Virus record (IMG/VR): IMGVR_UViG_3300037827_000025
Location: 1-28,293 of that record
Strand: one strand, 5' to 3'
DNA length: 28,293 nucleotides
From: a virus
Made by a program: the position numbers and the translations under genes. This document shows, piece after piece, positions 1 through 6,032 of the stretch. Numbering within the stretch: position 1 is the first letter of the stretch; the number at the start of each line of letters is the position of its first letter. The notes under the pieces are model-generated. The model made no database searches. It was not told where the DNA came from and saw only the letters and a list, made by a program, of their open reading frames with translations.

Positions 1-225
1 GAATGCCAGGCGCACTTGGTGGCAACTGATGCCGGTTACCTCAATGCTCAGGCCGACATCGGAAAGTAGGTAGCTGGCGTACAGCGGGATCCAGCAAGGT
101 CGCTGGACGCCATCGGTATCGAAAACCACATAGATCTTCTTCGGATGAACCTCGCGAACAGTCATTGTCACGTTATCGCCGATCTTTACTGATTCGCCAG
201 GACGACGGGTTAGGATTAGTGCCAT
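1..225 (-). CDS. CsrA/RsmA-family RNA-binding regulator, partial (C-terminus beyond window)
   Basis: The first 75 codons are present and the frame is open at the left edge. The N-terminus LILTRRPGES followed by IGD is the signature of CsrA/RsmA beta-strand 1 and its turn, which includes RNA-contacting residues in the family. Residues 61-75 (SIEVTGISCHQVRLAF region) look like the CsrA 'VTVLGVKGNQVRIGV' strands, but about 35 extra residues separate the two parts. A similar helix-containing insertion between strands 2 and 3 is known in Pseudomonas RsmN/RsmF. The ATG at 225 has a strong AAGGAG seven bases upstream. CsrA proteins bind GGA motifs in mRNA leaders to control translation; a phage copy could alter host or phage translation (inference). 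The C-terminal key arginine cannot be checked here. Confidence 0.8.
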   Translation of the reverse strand, partial: MALILTRRPGESVKIGDNVTMTVREVHPKKIYVVFDTDGVQRPCWIPLYASYLLSDVGLSIEVTGISCHQVRLAF

Positions 226-309
226 GGTGGATCTCCTTGAAAATAATGGTTATTTGGTGTTCAGGCGGGTTACTTCGTCGAGGCACGCGGCGAGGCTTGG
301 CGTCTTGGC

Positions 310-525
310 TCATGGCTGCGCCTCCACTGCCTGTTGATCAGGAGCTACCGCAACGGCCTCACGGAACCGCGACGGGCTCCAGTCGCAAGACTCGTCGGCA
401 GGGATATGGCCGAACATCAGGGTGCAGCGACGGCAATGCACGCAGTCGCCGCAGGTCTTGCCCTCGGGCAGGTTCATCTGGTCAGCGTTGTCCGCCGACC
501 GTGGGTATGGCGCGCGCTCGCTCAT
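310..525 (-). CDS. Small Cys-rich (putative zinc-binding) phage protein
   Basis: A 71-aa product. The start at 525 forms an ATGA overlap with the stop of the upstream gene, which favours it over the in-frame ATG further upstream. The centre carries CGDCVHCRRCTLMFG and a later ESCDW, so four to five cysteines are spaced like a small zinc knuckle. I recognise the pattern NLPEGKTCGDC as typical of small hypothetical phage proteins but know no function. After the TGA stop the same frame stays open for 19 more codons to a TAA at 250-252 (see findings). It sits next to last in the leftward operon, before the CsrA-like gene. Confidence 0.75.
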   Translation of the reverse strand: MSERAPYPRSADNADQMNLPEGKTCGDCVHCRRCTLMFGHIPADESCDWSPSRFREAVAVAPDQQAVEAQP

Positions 526-1118
526 GGCAGCACCACCGCTACCGGCGCGGTCTGCTCGGCGCAAACAGGGTGAAGGTGTGAAATTCCATCGCGCCCGATA
601 CAGAGGCGAGGCGCTGTAGCGCAGTCACCACCAGCATTTAGCCAGGCAGGTGAACACTCAACCCACGCCGCCGACTCGCCCCGGGCCTGTTCCAGCTCAG
701 CAATGCGGGCCTCAAGATCCTTGATGCGGGCCAGGTGCCGATCATCCCGACGCTTGAGCCGTTCGATTTCCCGGTCGACCTGGATTGGAAGGTCCAGCGC
801 CTTGGGATCGTAGGCCTTCCCATCAAGCGCACCATTGGCCCGCGCCTCGATCCAGCGTATCCGCCGCGACTGCGTGCGCGACTGGTGACAGGTCCGGGCG
901 ATGTGATCGAGGGCGTCACGCAACAGCTCGCCCTGGGGCTGGGCGGCGCGCTTGTTCCAGAACTCAACAGGCGCGCCAACGTTACACGGGTTGCATTCCG
1001 CGAAAGGCCAAGGCTGACCGTGGTGGTCGACATAATCCGCGGGGACGTACCGGGCATTCTTTCCGCAGAAAGGGCACGGCAGAAGCGGCACGCAGTCAAT
1101 CGTCGAGTTGGTGGTCAT
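522..1118 (-). CDS. Lar-like restriction-alleviation family zinc-ribbon protein with coiled coil
   Basis: A 198-aa product. The N-terminus has LLPCPFCGKNA (residues 12-22) and, after about 20 residues, ECNPCNVGAPVEFWN. This is the two-CxxC layout of the Lar restriction-alleviation family, which in Rac prophage modulates type I restriction. Residues roughly 110-150 are charged and heptad-like (EIERLKRRDDRHLARIKDLE), suggesting a coiled coil. The start at 1118 makes an ATGA overlap with the upstream stop and has AAGGTG in front. The long coiled-coil extension is not part of classical Lar, so assignment is to the zinc ribbon only; anti-restriction activity is inference. Confidence 0.75.
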   Translation of the reverse strand: MTTNSTIDCVPLLPCPFCGKNARYVPADYVDHHGQPWPFAECNPCNVGAPVEFWNKRAAQPQGELLRDALDHIARTCHQSRTQSRRIRWIEARANGALDGKAYDPKALDLPIQVDREIERLKRRDDRHLARIKDLEARIAELEQARGESAAWVECSPAWLNAGGDCATAPRLCIGRDGISHLHPVCAEQTAPVAVVLP

Positions 1119-1345
1119 GGCTTGTCACCTTCAGATGTAGTTTCAGGCCAGAATCTCGGCTTCCCGTCGGCCCTTAGGAAGGGTGCCGGTGGATCTTCGT
1201 TCATGCACGGTGGTGGCTTTCCATGGGATCCACACGTCGGACAGCAATTGAGCCCGCCCCAGCACGTCGATGAAGTGGCAGACCAGCCACTCAAGCATTG
1301 GTTCTTGCTGCCGTCGTATTGCGAGCAAGGAATGCGCTCACTCAT
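1115..1345 (-). CDS. Hypothetical Cys-rich phage protein
   Basis: A 76-aa product with seven cysteines, including CWGGLNCCPTCG around residues 28-39, which could bind metal. A GAGGTG Shine-Dalgarno precedes the ATG at 1345 and the stop overlaps the next start as ATGA, both supporting translation. I recognise no family. Another minus-strand frame of 61 codons runs through the same bases (1143-1328) but lacks the coupled junctions, so this frame is preferred. The amino-acid composition (Ser, Cys and Pro rich) is odd and a frameshift relative to an ancestral gene is possible. Confidence 0.55.
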   Translation of the reverse strand: MSERIPCSQYDGSKNQCLSGWSATSSTCWGGLNCCPTCGSHGKPPPCMNEDPPAPFLRADGKPRFWPETTSEGDKP

Positions 1346-1356
1346 AAATCACCTCA

Positions 1357-1416
1357 TCAAATCAGTTGTGCCAGTGCCAGCAGGCACCAGCGGTTGGCGG
1401 GGAGTTGGGCTTTCAT
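1357..1416 (-). CDS. Possible 19-aa micro-ORF coupled to its neighbours
   Basis: The ATG at 1416 forms an exact ATGA overlap with the stop of the upstream gene. The frame encodes MKAQLPANRWCLLALAQLI and stops at 1357-1359, just before the GAGGTG ribosome site of the next gene. The C-terminal half is hydrophobic. Translational coupling on one side and gap-filling on the other suggest it may be translated, but an ORF of this length can occur by chance. No function is proposed. Confidence 0.3.
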   Translation of the reverse strand: MKAQLPANRWCLLALAQLI

Positions 1417-1925
1417 TCCGGCGCGCCATTCCCGGCGCCGAGATATCCGCATCCGAGATCGTCACAAGTCTCAACTGTTGAGCACCCGCAGCGTTCGCAC
1501 TTGGCGCGCTCTGCTGGCTTGAGTGCGGCCTCAATACGCCGAGAAATAGTTATCGATAGCTCACGCTGGTTTAAAGCATCGCGCAACAACTCCTCCAGCA
1601 GTTCCATGCGCTGCCCAGCCTCAAGCGACGTGACGCTGAGCATGTCCTCGGCCTCTGTGAGCGAAGCCAACAACAGGGCATTGCGTTCCGATTCCCATTT
1701 GAGACCAGATTCCAGGCGATCCGCCCGCTCATCCGCTGCGGTAAGGCGCTGTTGAAGCTGCTCCGCCTCGTAGCACTTTGCACCACAGCGACCACGCCAC
1801 AGCTCAGCATCACTCAGCGCCGCGTCGCGCTCGGCGGTTACGCGGTCGAGATGCGCCGCCTCAACCATGTCCACCTTCTTGTTCGGCCCGTGCATGAACA
1901 CGGAAATACGCTTCACTTCACTCAT
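1413..1925 (-). CDS. Coiled-coil phage hypothetical protein with C-terminal Cys cluster
   Basis: A 170-aa product. The start at 1925 is chosen because a strong GGAGGT lies in front and it overlaps the upstream stop by eight bases (ATGAGTGA); a longer in-frame start at 1976 lies inside the upstream gene. After a short N-terminal beta-like segment (KRISVFMHG), residues about 20-140 are strongly helical and heptad-like (VTAERDAALSDAELWRGR, LQQRLTAADERADRLESG), indicating a coiled coil. The end carries CERCGCSTVETCDDLGCG, a probable zinc-binding cluster. Coiled-coil proteins of this style are frequent in Pseudomonas phage early operons, function unknown. Confidence 0.8.
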   Translation of the reverse strand: MSEVKRISVFMHGPNKKVDMVEAAHLDRVTAERDAALSDAELWRGRCGAKCYEAEQLQQRLTAADERADRLESGLKWESERNALLLASLTEAEDMLSVTSLEAGQRMELLEELLRDALNQRELSITISRRIEAALKPAERAKCERCGCSTVETCDDLGCGYLGAGNGAPE

Positions 1926-2301
1926 GACCCACCTCCACAGCTTTGGCGCGGGACTGGGCGCAGGCTTTCCATCCATGCCATGCGGAATGGTGATAGGGCT
2001 GGCGATAAATTCCGTCTTCTTCGATGTGGAGATCAGGCTCGCCGTTTCCGCTCTCTTCTGATTCCTTGGTGATCAGAGCCTCAAACAGCGCCCGCTCCTT
2101 CGCCTCGTCGTAGATGGGTTGCGGCGGGGTTGAAAATTGACCAAGGTAGTCTTTCAGGTCTGATGCAGAGTCACAGGTATTTGTAGGCTCTTCATGACCA
2201 CATTGATCGCACACGCTGACCTGGGTTTGAAACGCTTCATGCAGGTACTCAAGCATGCCGCGGTCGTTATCTGCTGCAAGCAAAACCTTTGTAATATTCA
2301 C
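1918..2301 (-). CDS. Phage hypothetical protein, GTG start
   Basis: A 127-aa product. The start codon is GTG at 2301 with GGGAGA upstream, and it overlaps the previous stop as GTGA. Residues 30-45 hold VCDQCGHEEPTNTC, a CxxC pair that may bind metal with the later cysteine. The C-terminus has a YRQPYHHSAWHGWKA segment; an aromatic-rich 'W.GWxA' motif is common in small phage early proteins of unknown role. It overlaps the next gene by eight bases. I do not recognise a function. Confidence 0.75.
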   Translation of the reverse strand: MNITKVLLAADNDRGMLEYLHEAFQTQVSVCDQCGHEEPTNTCDSASDLKDYLGQFSTPPQPIYDEAKERALFEALITKESEESGNGEPDLHIEEDGIYRQPYHHSAWHGWKACAQSRAKAVEVGHE

Positions 2302-2504
2302 AATTTATCTCCCGACCGCCCATCTTCAAAAATCCTGCCAGCCGCAATCGGCGTGAAGGTCATCTGAAAATCCAGGCAGCTATTGTCTTCGAAGTGGAAA
2401 CGTAGGATGTCTTTCTGCGGATGGCCTTTGTAGCCCTGCTGAGAGCGAGCCTTGGCTAACGGGTCGTCAGATTCAAGGCAGCGCTGTGCGATTGACTGGG
2501 GCAT
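2298..2504 (-). CDS. Phage hypothetical protein, first gene after a leftward promoter
   Basis: A 68-aa product. The start at 2504 is preferred to the longer in-frame start at 2537 because AAGGAG sits nine bases upstream and because the 2537 start would overlap the promoter -10. The sequence FHFEDNSCLDFQMTFTPIAAGR suggests a small beta-rich domain. It is the first gene downstream of the promoter at 2537-2565 and is translationally coupled to the next gene (GTGA overlap). Function unknown. Confidence 0.75.
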   Translation of the reverse strand: MPQSIAQRCLESDDPLAKARSQQGYKGHPQKDILRFHFEDNSCLDFQMTFTPIAAGRIFEDGRSGDKL

Positions 2505-2536
2505 TTCGGATACTCCTTGTGTGTTGGTGTTTCGCA

Positions 2537-2565
2537 ATAGTAGGCATGGATAATCAGTATGTCAA
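2537..2565 (-). promoter_or_regulatory. Leftward sigma-70-type promoter
   Basis: Read on the minus strand: TTGACA (2565-2560), a 17-base spacer and TACTAT (2542-2537). The -35 is a perfect consensus and the -10 matches four of six. The expected start is near 2530, about 25 bases before the AAGGAG and ATG of the gene at 2504. It sits in one of the very few gaps of the leftward operon, so it probably gives the distal genes (including the CsrA-like gene) their own transcript. A CAATAGT/ACTATTG inverted repeat brackets it. Confidence 0.7.
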
Positions 2566-2751
2566 CTATTGTTTGGTGTGACGAGATGACCAGAAGTACA
2601 TTGCCAAAATCGGTATCAAAACCGGCCATGCCGCAGAAAGTAAGACGATCAGCACCCAGTCTGAAATCGGCAACCTTTCGTCTCGCTCAAGTGCGGTGCG
2701 CACATAGCCGCCAAGAACGAAGGAGCAAATCATTAGGTAGGCGGTGATCAT
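2566..2751 (-). CDS. Small two-helix membrane protein
   Basis: A 61-aa product. The start at 2751 is favoured by the ATGA overlap with the upstream stop and an AAGGTG ribosome site. Two hydrophobic stretches are visible: residues 2-16 (ITAYLMICSFVLGGY) and residues 31-53 (SDWVLIVLLSAAWPVLIPIL then AMYFW). A charged loop (ERDERLPI) separates them and the tail is basic. It resembles a holin in size and topology, but there is no lysis gene beside it, so only 'inner-membrane protein' is supported. It is the last gene before the internal promoter. Confidence 0.7.
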   Translation of the reverse strand: MITAYLMICSFVLGGYVRTALERDERLPISDWVLIVLLSAAWPVLIPILAMYFWSSRHTKQ

Positions 2752-3083
2752 GGCTTCACCTTCAGGCCAGCGGACTCCAGTTGCTCCCGGGTATATAAGT
2801 TGGTCTTCTGGCACATGTGGTCATCTATCTTTTCCGCGTATTCGACATCCCAAACCGAGCGTCCTCCGCCGCATGCAGCGTAGTCGCCTACCACGGCATA
2901 TGGTTCAGGCAACTCCACCTCAATGGCTGCGCGGGAGGCTTGCCAGGCATCCCACTTTGATTGCACTTCGGTAAAGTAATAAACCTGATCGGCATTCACG
3001 CATCGGAATAGCCGAGCCTGCCCACCACAAAATTTACCCAAGTACCAAGCCTCAAACTCTTCCCACATTTTCTCAGTGCTCAT
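2748..3083 (-). CDS. Conserved-type phage hypothetical protein
   Basis: A 111-aa product with ATGA overlaps at both ends and CAGGAG in front of the ATG. The first half has the pattern MWEEFEAWYLGKF and YYFTEVQSKWDAWQASRAA, a Trp/Tyr-rich helical motif frequently seen in small Pseudomonas and enterobacterial phage proteins ('WxAWQxSRxA'). The second half is acidic and holds a GGGRSVWDVEYAEKI segment. No enzymatic motif is visible and no function is known to me. Confidence 0.8.
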   Translation of the reverse strand: MSTEKMWEEFEAWYLGKFCGGQARLFRCVNADQVYYFTEVQSKWDAWQASRAAIEVELPEPYAVVGDYAACGGGRSVWDVEYAEKIDDHMCQKTNLYTREQLESAGLKVKP

Positions 3084-3274
3084 TTTTGTTGCTCCTGTCT
3101 GTAATTCAATGGGTTGCGCCCAAACAAGGCCTCGCGCAACAGTTTTTCGTCGGCACCAACATCGGCCTCGGTGCGCTCATTCATCCGGTATTCCTTGCCG
3201 ATCTCAACGTCGAGATATGCAGCCGCCAGCACTCGCGCCAACGCATCCTCAACAAGCGAAGCTCTAGATTGCAT
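3080..3274 (-). CDS. Small hypothetical phage protein
   Basis: A 64-aa product, ATG at 3274 preceded by AAGGGGATT, six bases after the stop of the DUF3987 gene. It is predicted helical and charged (SLVEDALARVLAAAYLDVEI, ADEKLLREALFGRN). It overlaps the next gene as ATGA. No recognisable domain; possibly a small accessory partner of the ATPase encoded immediately upstream, inferred from position only. Confidence 0.7.
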   Translation of the reverse strand: MQSRASLVEDALARVLAAAYLDVEIGKEYRMNERTEADVGADEKLLREALFGRNPLNYRQEQQK

Positions 3275-3279
3275 AATAA

Positions 3280-4974
3280 TTAATCCCCTTTCTGAATGAC
3301 GAAATCACGCAAAGCCGGATTGATCATCACCTGCCATTGCTTCTTGTCCTTGCCGGTCTCCTTGATGTGGCAAAAATTCATCTCTTCGCAGCGGGCCAGA
3401 AGCGTGATCAGGAAGTCAATCTTCTTGCCTTCGATGCTTGCGTACCAGGCATCCTTCATTACCGCCATGCGCAGCTTGTCGATGTTGAAGTTCTTGATGC
3501 CCTTCAGCGCATAGTTTTTCATGTGGCCGATGATCTCGATCACCAGCTTGGATGCCGACATGGTTGAAGCCGACTCGATCAGCACCTTGTAGCTGTCCAG
3601 CAGATCCATGCACACCAGCATCGCCTTGGTCAGGTTGCTTTCCTGGATCTCAAACGATGGGCGGCTACCGTTGGCAGGATTCCACTGCTCGGCGATGTGA
3701 AAGTTCGCGGCCAGCTTGACGATGTGCTGCTCGATCTTCGACGCGAAACCACGGATCTGGCTGTCGCCATATTTGGCGCCTGGTCGGCACTGAGGCTCGA
3801 CCATGTTTTTCAGGTCTACGATCATGTCGCGGCACTGCTCGGAGAACGACAGGTTGAGCGGATAGGTGCCTGCCACCACGTTTGTGCAGAGCGCCTGATA
3901 CTCGGCCTTTAGGTCGACATCGAACTGGCTGCGTTCGCGGGTATAGGTGCGGAACCCAATACGGTTAGGCTCCTTGATCACTAGGCAGCGTTCGCTAACC
4001 CCTCGCCCTGCCGCGCCAGCCTTAATAAGAGTGTCGACACCAGCGTTCTGAGCAATCACCGCAAAGGCACCGCGAACAGCAGTATCAATGCCCTCTCGAC
4101 TGATCCGCGCCGTGCCCATCATGTCTCCACCGAACGCAGCGATGAACACACCGTTATCGGGCGCTGACTTGCCGTCGCCATACGAAAGCCCGAGGTAGGT
4201 ATCGATGGCCTCCTGCTCGTCGGAACACATATTGAATACGCCACCCTGCTTGGCTGCCACTTCTTCGGCTGCCTGGGGCGTGGAGTTCTTCTTGGCCTTG
4301 CCGACCATTGGGTTGCAAAGTTTGTCGTCAATCAGCTTCTCCATGGCTGCCGAGTAGCTGCGCAACAGGCTGGTATCGGTCTTGGCCTTCTCTGCCTGCT
4401 TGCTGATCTGTTCAAGCTCGCCATCAATGTTCTTGTGCAGCATGGCAAGCGTGCGATTGCGCTTAACCAGGGCGTGGCTGATCGGATCAAGGAAATAGCT
4501 GTTGGCAGATGATTTGCCGGAACCAGATGGCTGGGCTCCAAGCGTGTACATGCCTACCGGGATGTATTTATGGTTGTACTCGACCTGAAAGTTGATGACG
4601 GTCGCCGACGAGAACACGCCAAGGCAATGCAGGTAGGCCGTGTTTTCAGGAAACTGAATCACCCTGGCAGCCTCCTTGGCCATCCGCGCCAGGATGGACG
4701 GATTGCCATCTGATTCGTCAAGCGAAAGAATCTTAGATATTGAATAGCTGCCCTCAATGCCGTTGCCAGGCAATGACGGTTCACGCCAAGGAAACTTGTC
4801 CGCCTCTTCAGCAATGGAGCGCTCGACGATCTCGGCAATCATCGACCTTGTTTCGATTTCTTCTTCGCTTACAGCAGGTGTTGACTGGTACTTTTGATCG
4901 AAATACTCCTGAATGATGCTGGGGTCAAAGTCCTGTTCGTCTTCTACGGCATCCCGATAAATCGGCTCATTCAT
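3280..4974 (-). CDS. DUF3987-family P-loop protein (YfjI-like, probable replication-type ATPase)
   Basis: A 564-aa product, the largest of the leftward operon. Residues 146-156 (GAQPSGSGKSS) form a Walker A-type loop after a region IPVGMYTLGAQPSG; near residue 250 NMCSDEQEAI can serve as the acidic Walker B. Domain content matches DUF3987 (YfjI-like) proteins of prophages and mobile elements, which resemble primase-helicase or DnaB-like ATPases; the precise reaction is unproven. The first 60 residues are acidic and probably disordered. Start ATG at 4974 follows the upstream stop by two bases and has only weak Shine-Dalgarno, so translation is likely coupled. Proximity to the origin-like region at 5.5-6.0 kb fits a replication role (inference). 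Confidence 0.8.
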   Translation of the reverse strand: MNEPIYRDAVEDEQDFDPSIIQEYFDQKYQSTPAVSEEEIETRSMIAEIVERSIAEEADKFPWREPSLPGNGIEGSYSISKILSLDESDGNPSILARMAKEAARVIQFPENTAYLHCLGVFSSATVINFQVEYNHKYIPVGMYTLGAQPSGSGKSSANSYFLDPISHALVKRNRTLAMLHKNIDGELEQISKQAEKAKTDTSLLRSYSAAMEKLIDDKLCNPMVGKAKKNSTPQAAEEVAAKQGGVFNMCSDEQEAIDTYLGLSYGDGKSAPDNGVFIAAFGGDMMGTARISREGIDTAVRGAFAVIAQNAGVDTLIKAGAAGRGVSERCLVIKEPNRIGFRTYTRERSQFDVDLKAEYQALCTNVVAGTYPLNLSFSEQCRDMIVDLKNMVEPQCRPGAKYGDSQIRGFASKIEQHIVKLAANFHIAEQWNPANGSRPSFEIQESNLTKAMLVCMDLLDSYKVLIESASTMSASKLVIEIIGHMKNYALKGIKNFNIDKLRMAVMKDAWYASIEGKKIDFLITLLARCEEMNFCHIKETGKDKKQWQVMINPALRDFVIQKGD

Positions 4975-4976
4975 TG

Positions 4977-5159
4977 TTATTTACTCAGCAGTCTGGAGAA
5001 AGCAAGTTCCATGCGGACGTAATCAGTATCCGACATCGGAATATCATTTATTAGGCAGCCGACGGCGCAAAGAACAATCATACGCTCAAACTTCAGGTCA
5101 ACTCGTTTTGGTCTGGTTGAAGCTTTCGGCTGCTCGGTTAGAACGTCTGGAGTTTTCAT
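4977..5159 (-). CDS. Small hypothetical phage protein
   Basis: A 60-aa product. The start at 5159 overlaps the previous stop as ATGA and is preferred over the in-frame ATG at 5177. The N-terminus is Pro/Lys-rich (TEQPKASTRPKR) and the rest is a helical hydrophobic segment (MIVLCAVGCLINDIPMSD) followed by a charged helix. It could be a membrane-associated or small DNA-binding adaptor protein; nothing decides. It lies directly before the DUF3987 ATPase. Confidence 0.65.
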   Translation of the reverse strand: MKTPDVLTEQPKASTRPKRVDLKFERMIVLCAVGCLINDIPMSDTDYVRMELAFSRLLSK

Positions 5160-5392
5160 TCTGTTCGCCAGATCCAAAGATGCTTTCCTACAGTTCTACG
5201 CTTGTACTTATAGCCAAGCTTCTTTGCGTAGTACTTGTAAGAGCAGGTCGCGTTGTCGTGCTCCCTTGCGTCTGCCACCGAATAGCAGTCACCAATAGCC
5301 ATCGTTCCGAACGGCCATCGCGGCATTCCGGGTTCCGATTTGCCAAGGTCAATCTCGGTCGGATTAAGGTAAAGCATGTCAGTCATCGGCAT
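5156..5392 (-). CDS. Phage hypothetical protein, first gene of the leftward operon
   Basis: A 78-aa product. ATG at 5392 follows GAGAGAAT; an ATG two codons later is an alternative. The C-terminal half YKYYAKKLGYKYKRRTVGKH followed by LWIWR is strongly basic and aromatic and looks like a small nucleic-acid-binding fold (the 'RRTVGKHLWIWR' end resembles domains that read guide or DNA backbone, but this is only a resemblance). The N-terminus has NPTEIDLGKSEPGMPRWPFG. No known function. First gene downstream of the control region, with a possible promoter at 5426-5454. Confidence 0.7.
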   Translation of the reverse strand: MPMTDMLYLNPTEIDLGKSEPGMPRWPFGTMAIGDCYSVADAREHDNATCSYKYYAKKLGYKYKRRTVGKHLWIWRTE

Positions 5393-5425
5393 ATTATTCT
5401 CTCGATTCCATGGAGGGGTACGAGC

Positions 5426-5454
5426 ATCCTAGCCATGGTAGGCGATGAGCGCAA
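5426..5454 (-). promoter_or_regulatory. Candidate leftward promoter for the early operon
   Basis: On the minus strand TTGCGC (5454-5449), a 17-base spacer and TAGGAT (5431-5426). The -35 matches three of six consensus positions and the -10 four of six, so this is weaker than the promoter at 2537-2565. The expected start near 5419 would give a 27-base leader to the first leftward gene. Direct evidence is limited to hexamers and spacing. Confidence 0.35.
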
Positions 5455-5548
5455 TCTGTTTTTCACCTTATGTGGACACTTTTGATTCAGGGGGCACACG
5501 TGGAGGGGCTGGGTAAAAATAGGACAATCACCTTGTGTTCCCACTCGC

Positions 5549-5609
5549 CCACACTTATGCACATTTCCACACTGCGCAAAATAGTGTGGAAAACCACCCA
5601 ATAGTGTGG
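5549..5609. repeat. Heptamer repeat cluster A (CCACACT / AGTGTGG) with DnaA-like boxes
   Basis: Exact copies at 5549-5555 and 5567-5573 (plus orientation), then 5583-5589 and 5603-5609 (inverted), spaced 16-20 bases, about two helical turns. Three DnaA-box-like nonamers overlap these sites. Two direct followed by two inverted copies gives the cluster dyad symmetry. It could be an initiator-binding (iteron) array or a repressor operator array. Confidence 0.6.
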
Positions 5610-5631
5610 ATTAGGGTGAAAATAGTGTCCA

Positions 5632-5651
5632 TGAAAATGATTCTCATTAGC
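5632..5651. promoter_or_regulatory. Fur-box-like palindrome
   Basis: The 19-mer at 5633-5651, GAAAATGATTCTCATTAGC, agrees with the classical Fur consensus GATAATGATAATCATTATC at 15 of 19 positions. On the minus strand 5646-5632 reads TGAGAATCATTTTCA, fitting the 7-1-7 inverted heptamer model (TGATAAT-N-ATTATCA) at 12 of 14. A consensus TATAAT lies just downstream at 5661-5666, without a good -35. Binding of host Fur is inferred from sequence only. Confidence 0.5.
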
Positions 5652-5839
5652 GCATAAATATATAATAAAAACAGGCACTTACTACTACTCTCTCTATTCT
5701 TCTGTATCTCAGTGTGCAAATGTGCATGGTATCGACTTTTTTGGTTTGTATTGCACTGTATTGGTGCATGGGTATGGAAATTGTCTTTTAGAGGGTGGGT
5801 GGTTTCCATTTGTGTGGAGGTGGTCAGATGCCACCCTCG

Positions 5840-5962
5840 CCACACTTTTCAAAAATCGAGGATAAAAACGTCTGGAGGCCACGAATTACGTGGCTTACGT
5901 CAGTGTGCAAAAAAAGCACCTTTTCACCACACTGGCAAAAAACACGCCACACTCGCCACACT
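5840..5962 (+). repeat. Heptamer repeat cluster B (CCACACT)
   Basis: Exact copies at 5840-5846, 5927-5933, 5947-5953 and 5956-5962, all in plus orientation. Two copies sit in the longer context CTCGCCACACTTT (5837 and 5953 onward), and near-matches (AGTGTGC) lie at 5711 and 5902. The last copies are about 45 bases upstream of the rightward promoter at 6004, so they may serve as a regulator-binding array for it as well as, or instead of, an origin function. Confidence 0.55.
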
Positions 5963-6003
5963 TTCCAGGATTTGGGTGGATTTTATCGGTTGAGAGATAG
6001 GTG

Positions 6004-6032
6004 TTGACATGAATTTGGCGATGGGCGATTAT
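6004..6032 (+). promoter_or_regulatory. Rightward sigma-70-type promoter of the tRNA/RNA locus
   Basis: TTGACA (6004-6009), exactly 17 bases, then GATTAT (6027-6032). The -35 is perfect consensus and the -10 matches four of six; the same two hexamers with the same spacing recur at 7312-7340. The transcript would start near 6039 and run through the boxA, the tRNA and the structured region to the terminator at 7256-7287. A 38-codon ORF (6009-6122) overlaps the promoter; both cannot readily be used together. Confidence 0.6.

Larger units (their letters stand above)
5393..6003. other. Gene-free AT-rich control region, candidate replication origin
   Basis: About 600 bases separate the leftward operon from the rightward RNA locus and contain no convincing gene. 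Eight exact copies of CCACACT/AGTGTGG lie in two clusters (5549-5609 and 5840-5962). DnaA-box-like sites occur at 5555-5563 (TTATGCACA, exact to TTATNCACA), 5585-5593 (TTTTCCACA on minus) and 5605-5613 (TAATCCACA on minus, one mismatch). An AT-only-like tract follows (ATAAATATATAATAAAAA near 5653-5670). Iterons, DnaA boxes and an AT-rich tract beside a putative replication ATPase are the usual parts of an origin; function is inference. Confidence 0.5.

Noticed and set aside
735-1481. A 248-codon plus-strand frame across the leftward operon
   Set aside because: It is antisense to several genes that have ribosome sites and coupled stop/start junctions, and its composition (Arg/Pro/Gly with no domain) is that of a shadow frame.
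5383-5601. A 72-codon minus-strand frame before the first leftward gene
   Set aside because: It overlaps the candidate leftward promoter and the true start at 5392, has no ribosome site and its Cys pattern comes from the repeat sequence.
5555-5845. A 96-codon minus-strand frame and an opposing 93-codon plus-strand frame (5712-5993) in the control region
   Set aside because: Both are rich in Cys, His, Trp and low-complexity residues, lack ribosome sites and run through the heptamer repeats and AT-rich tract; they do not look like proteins.
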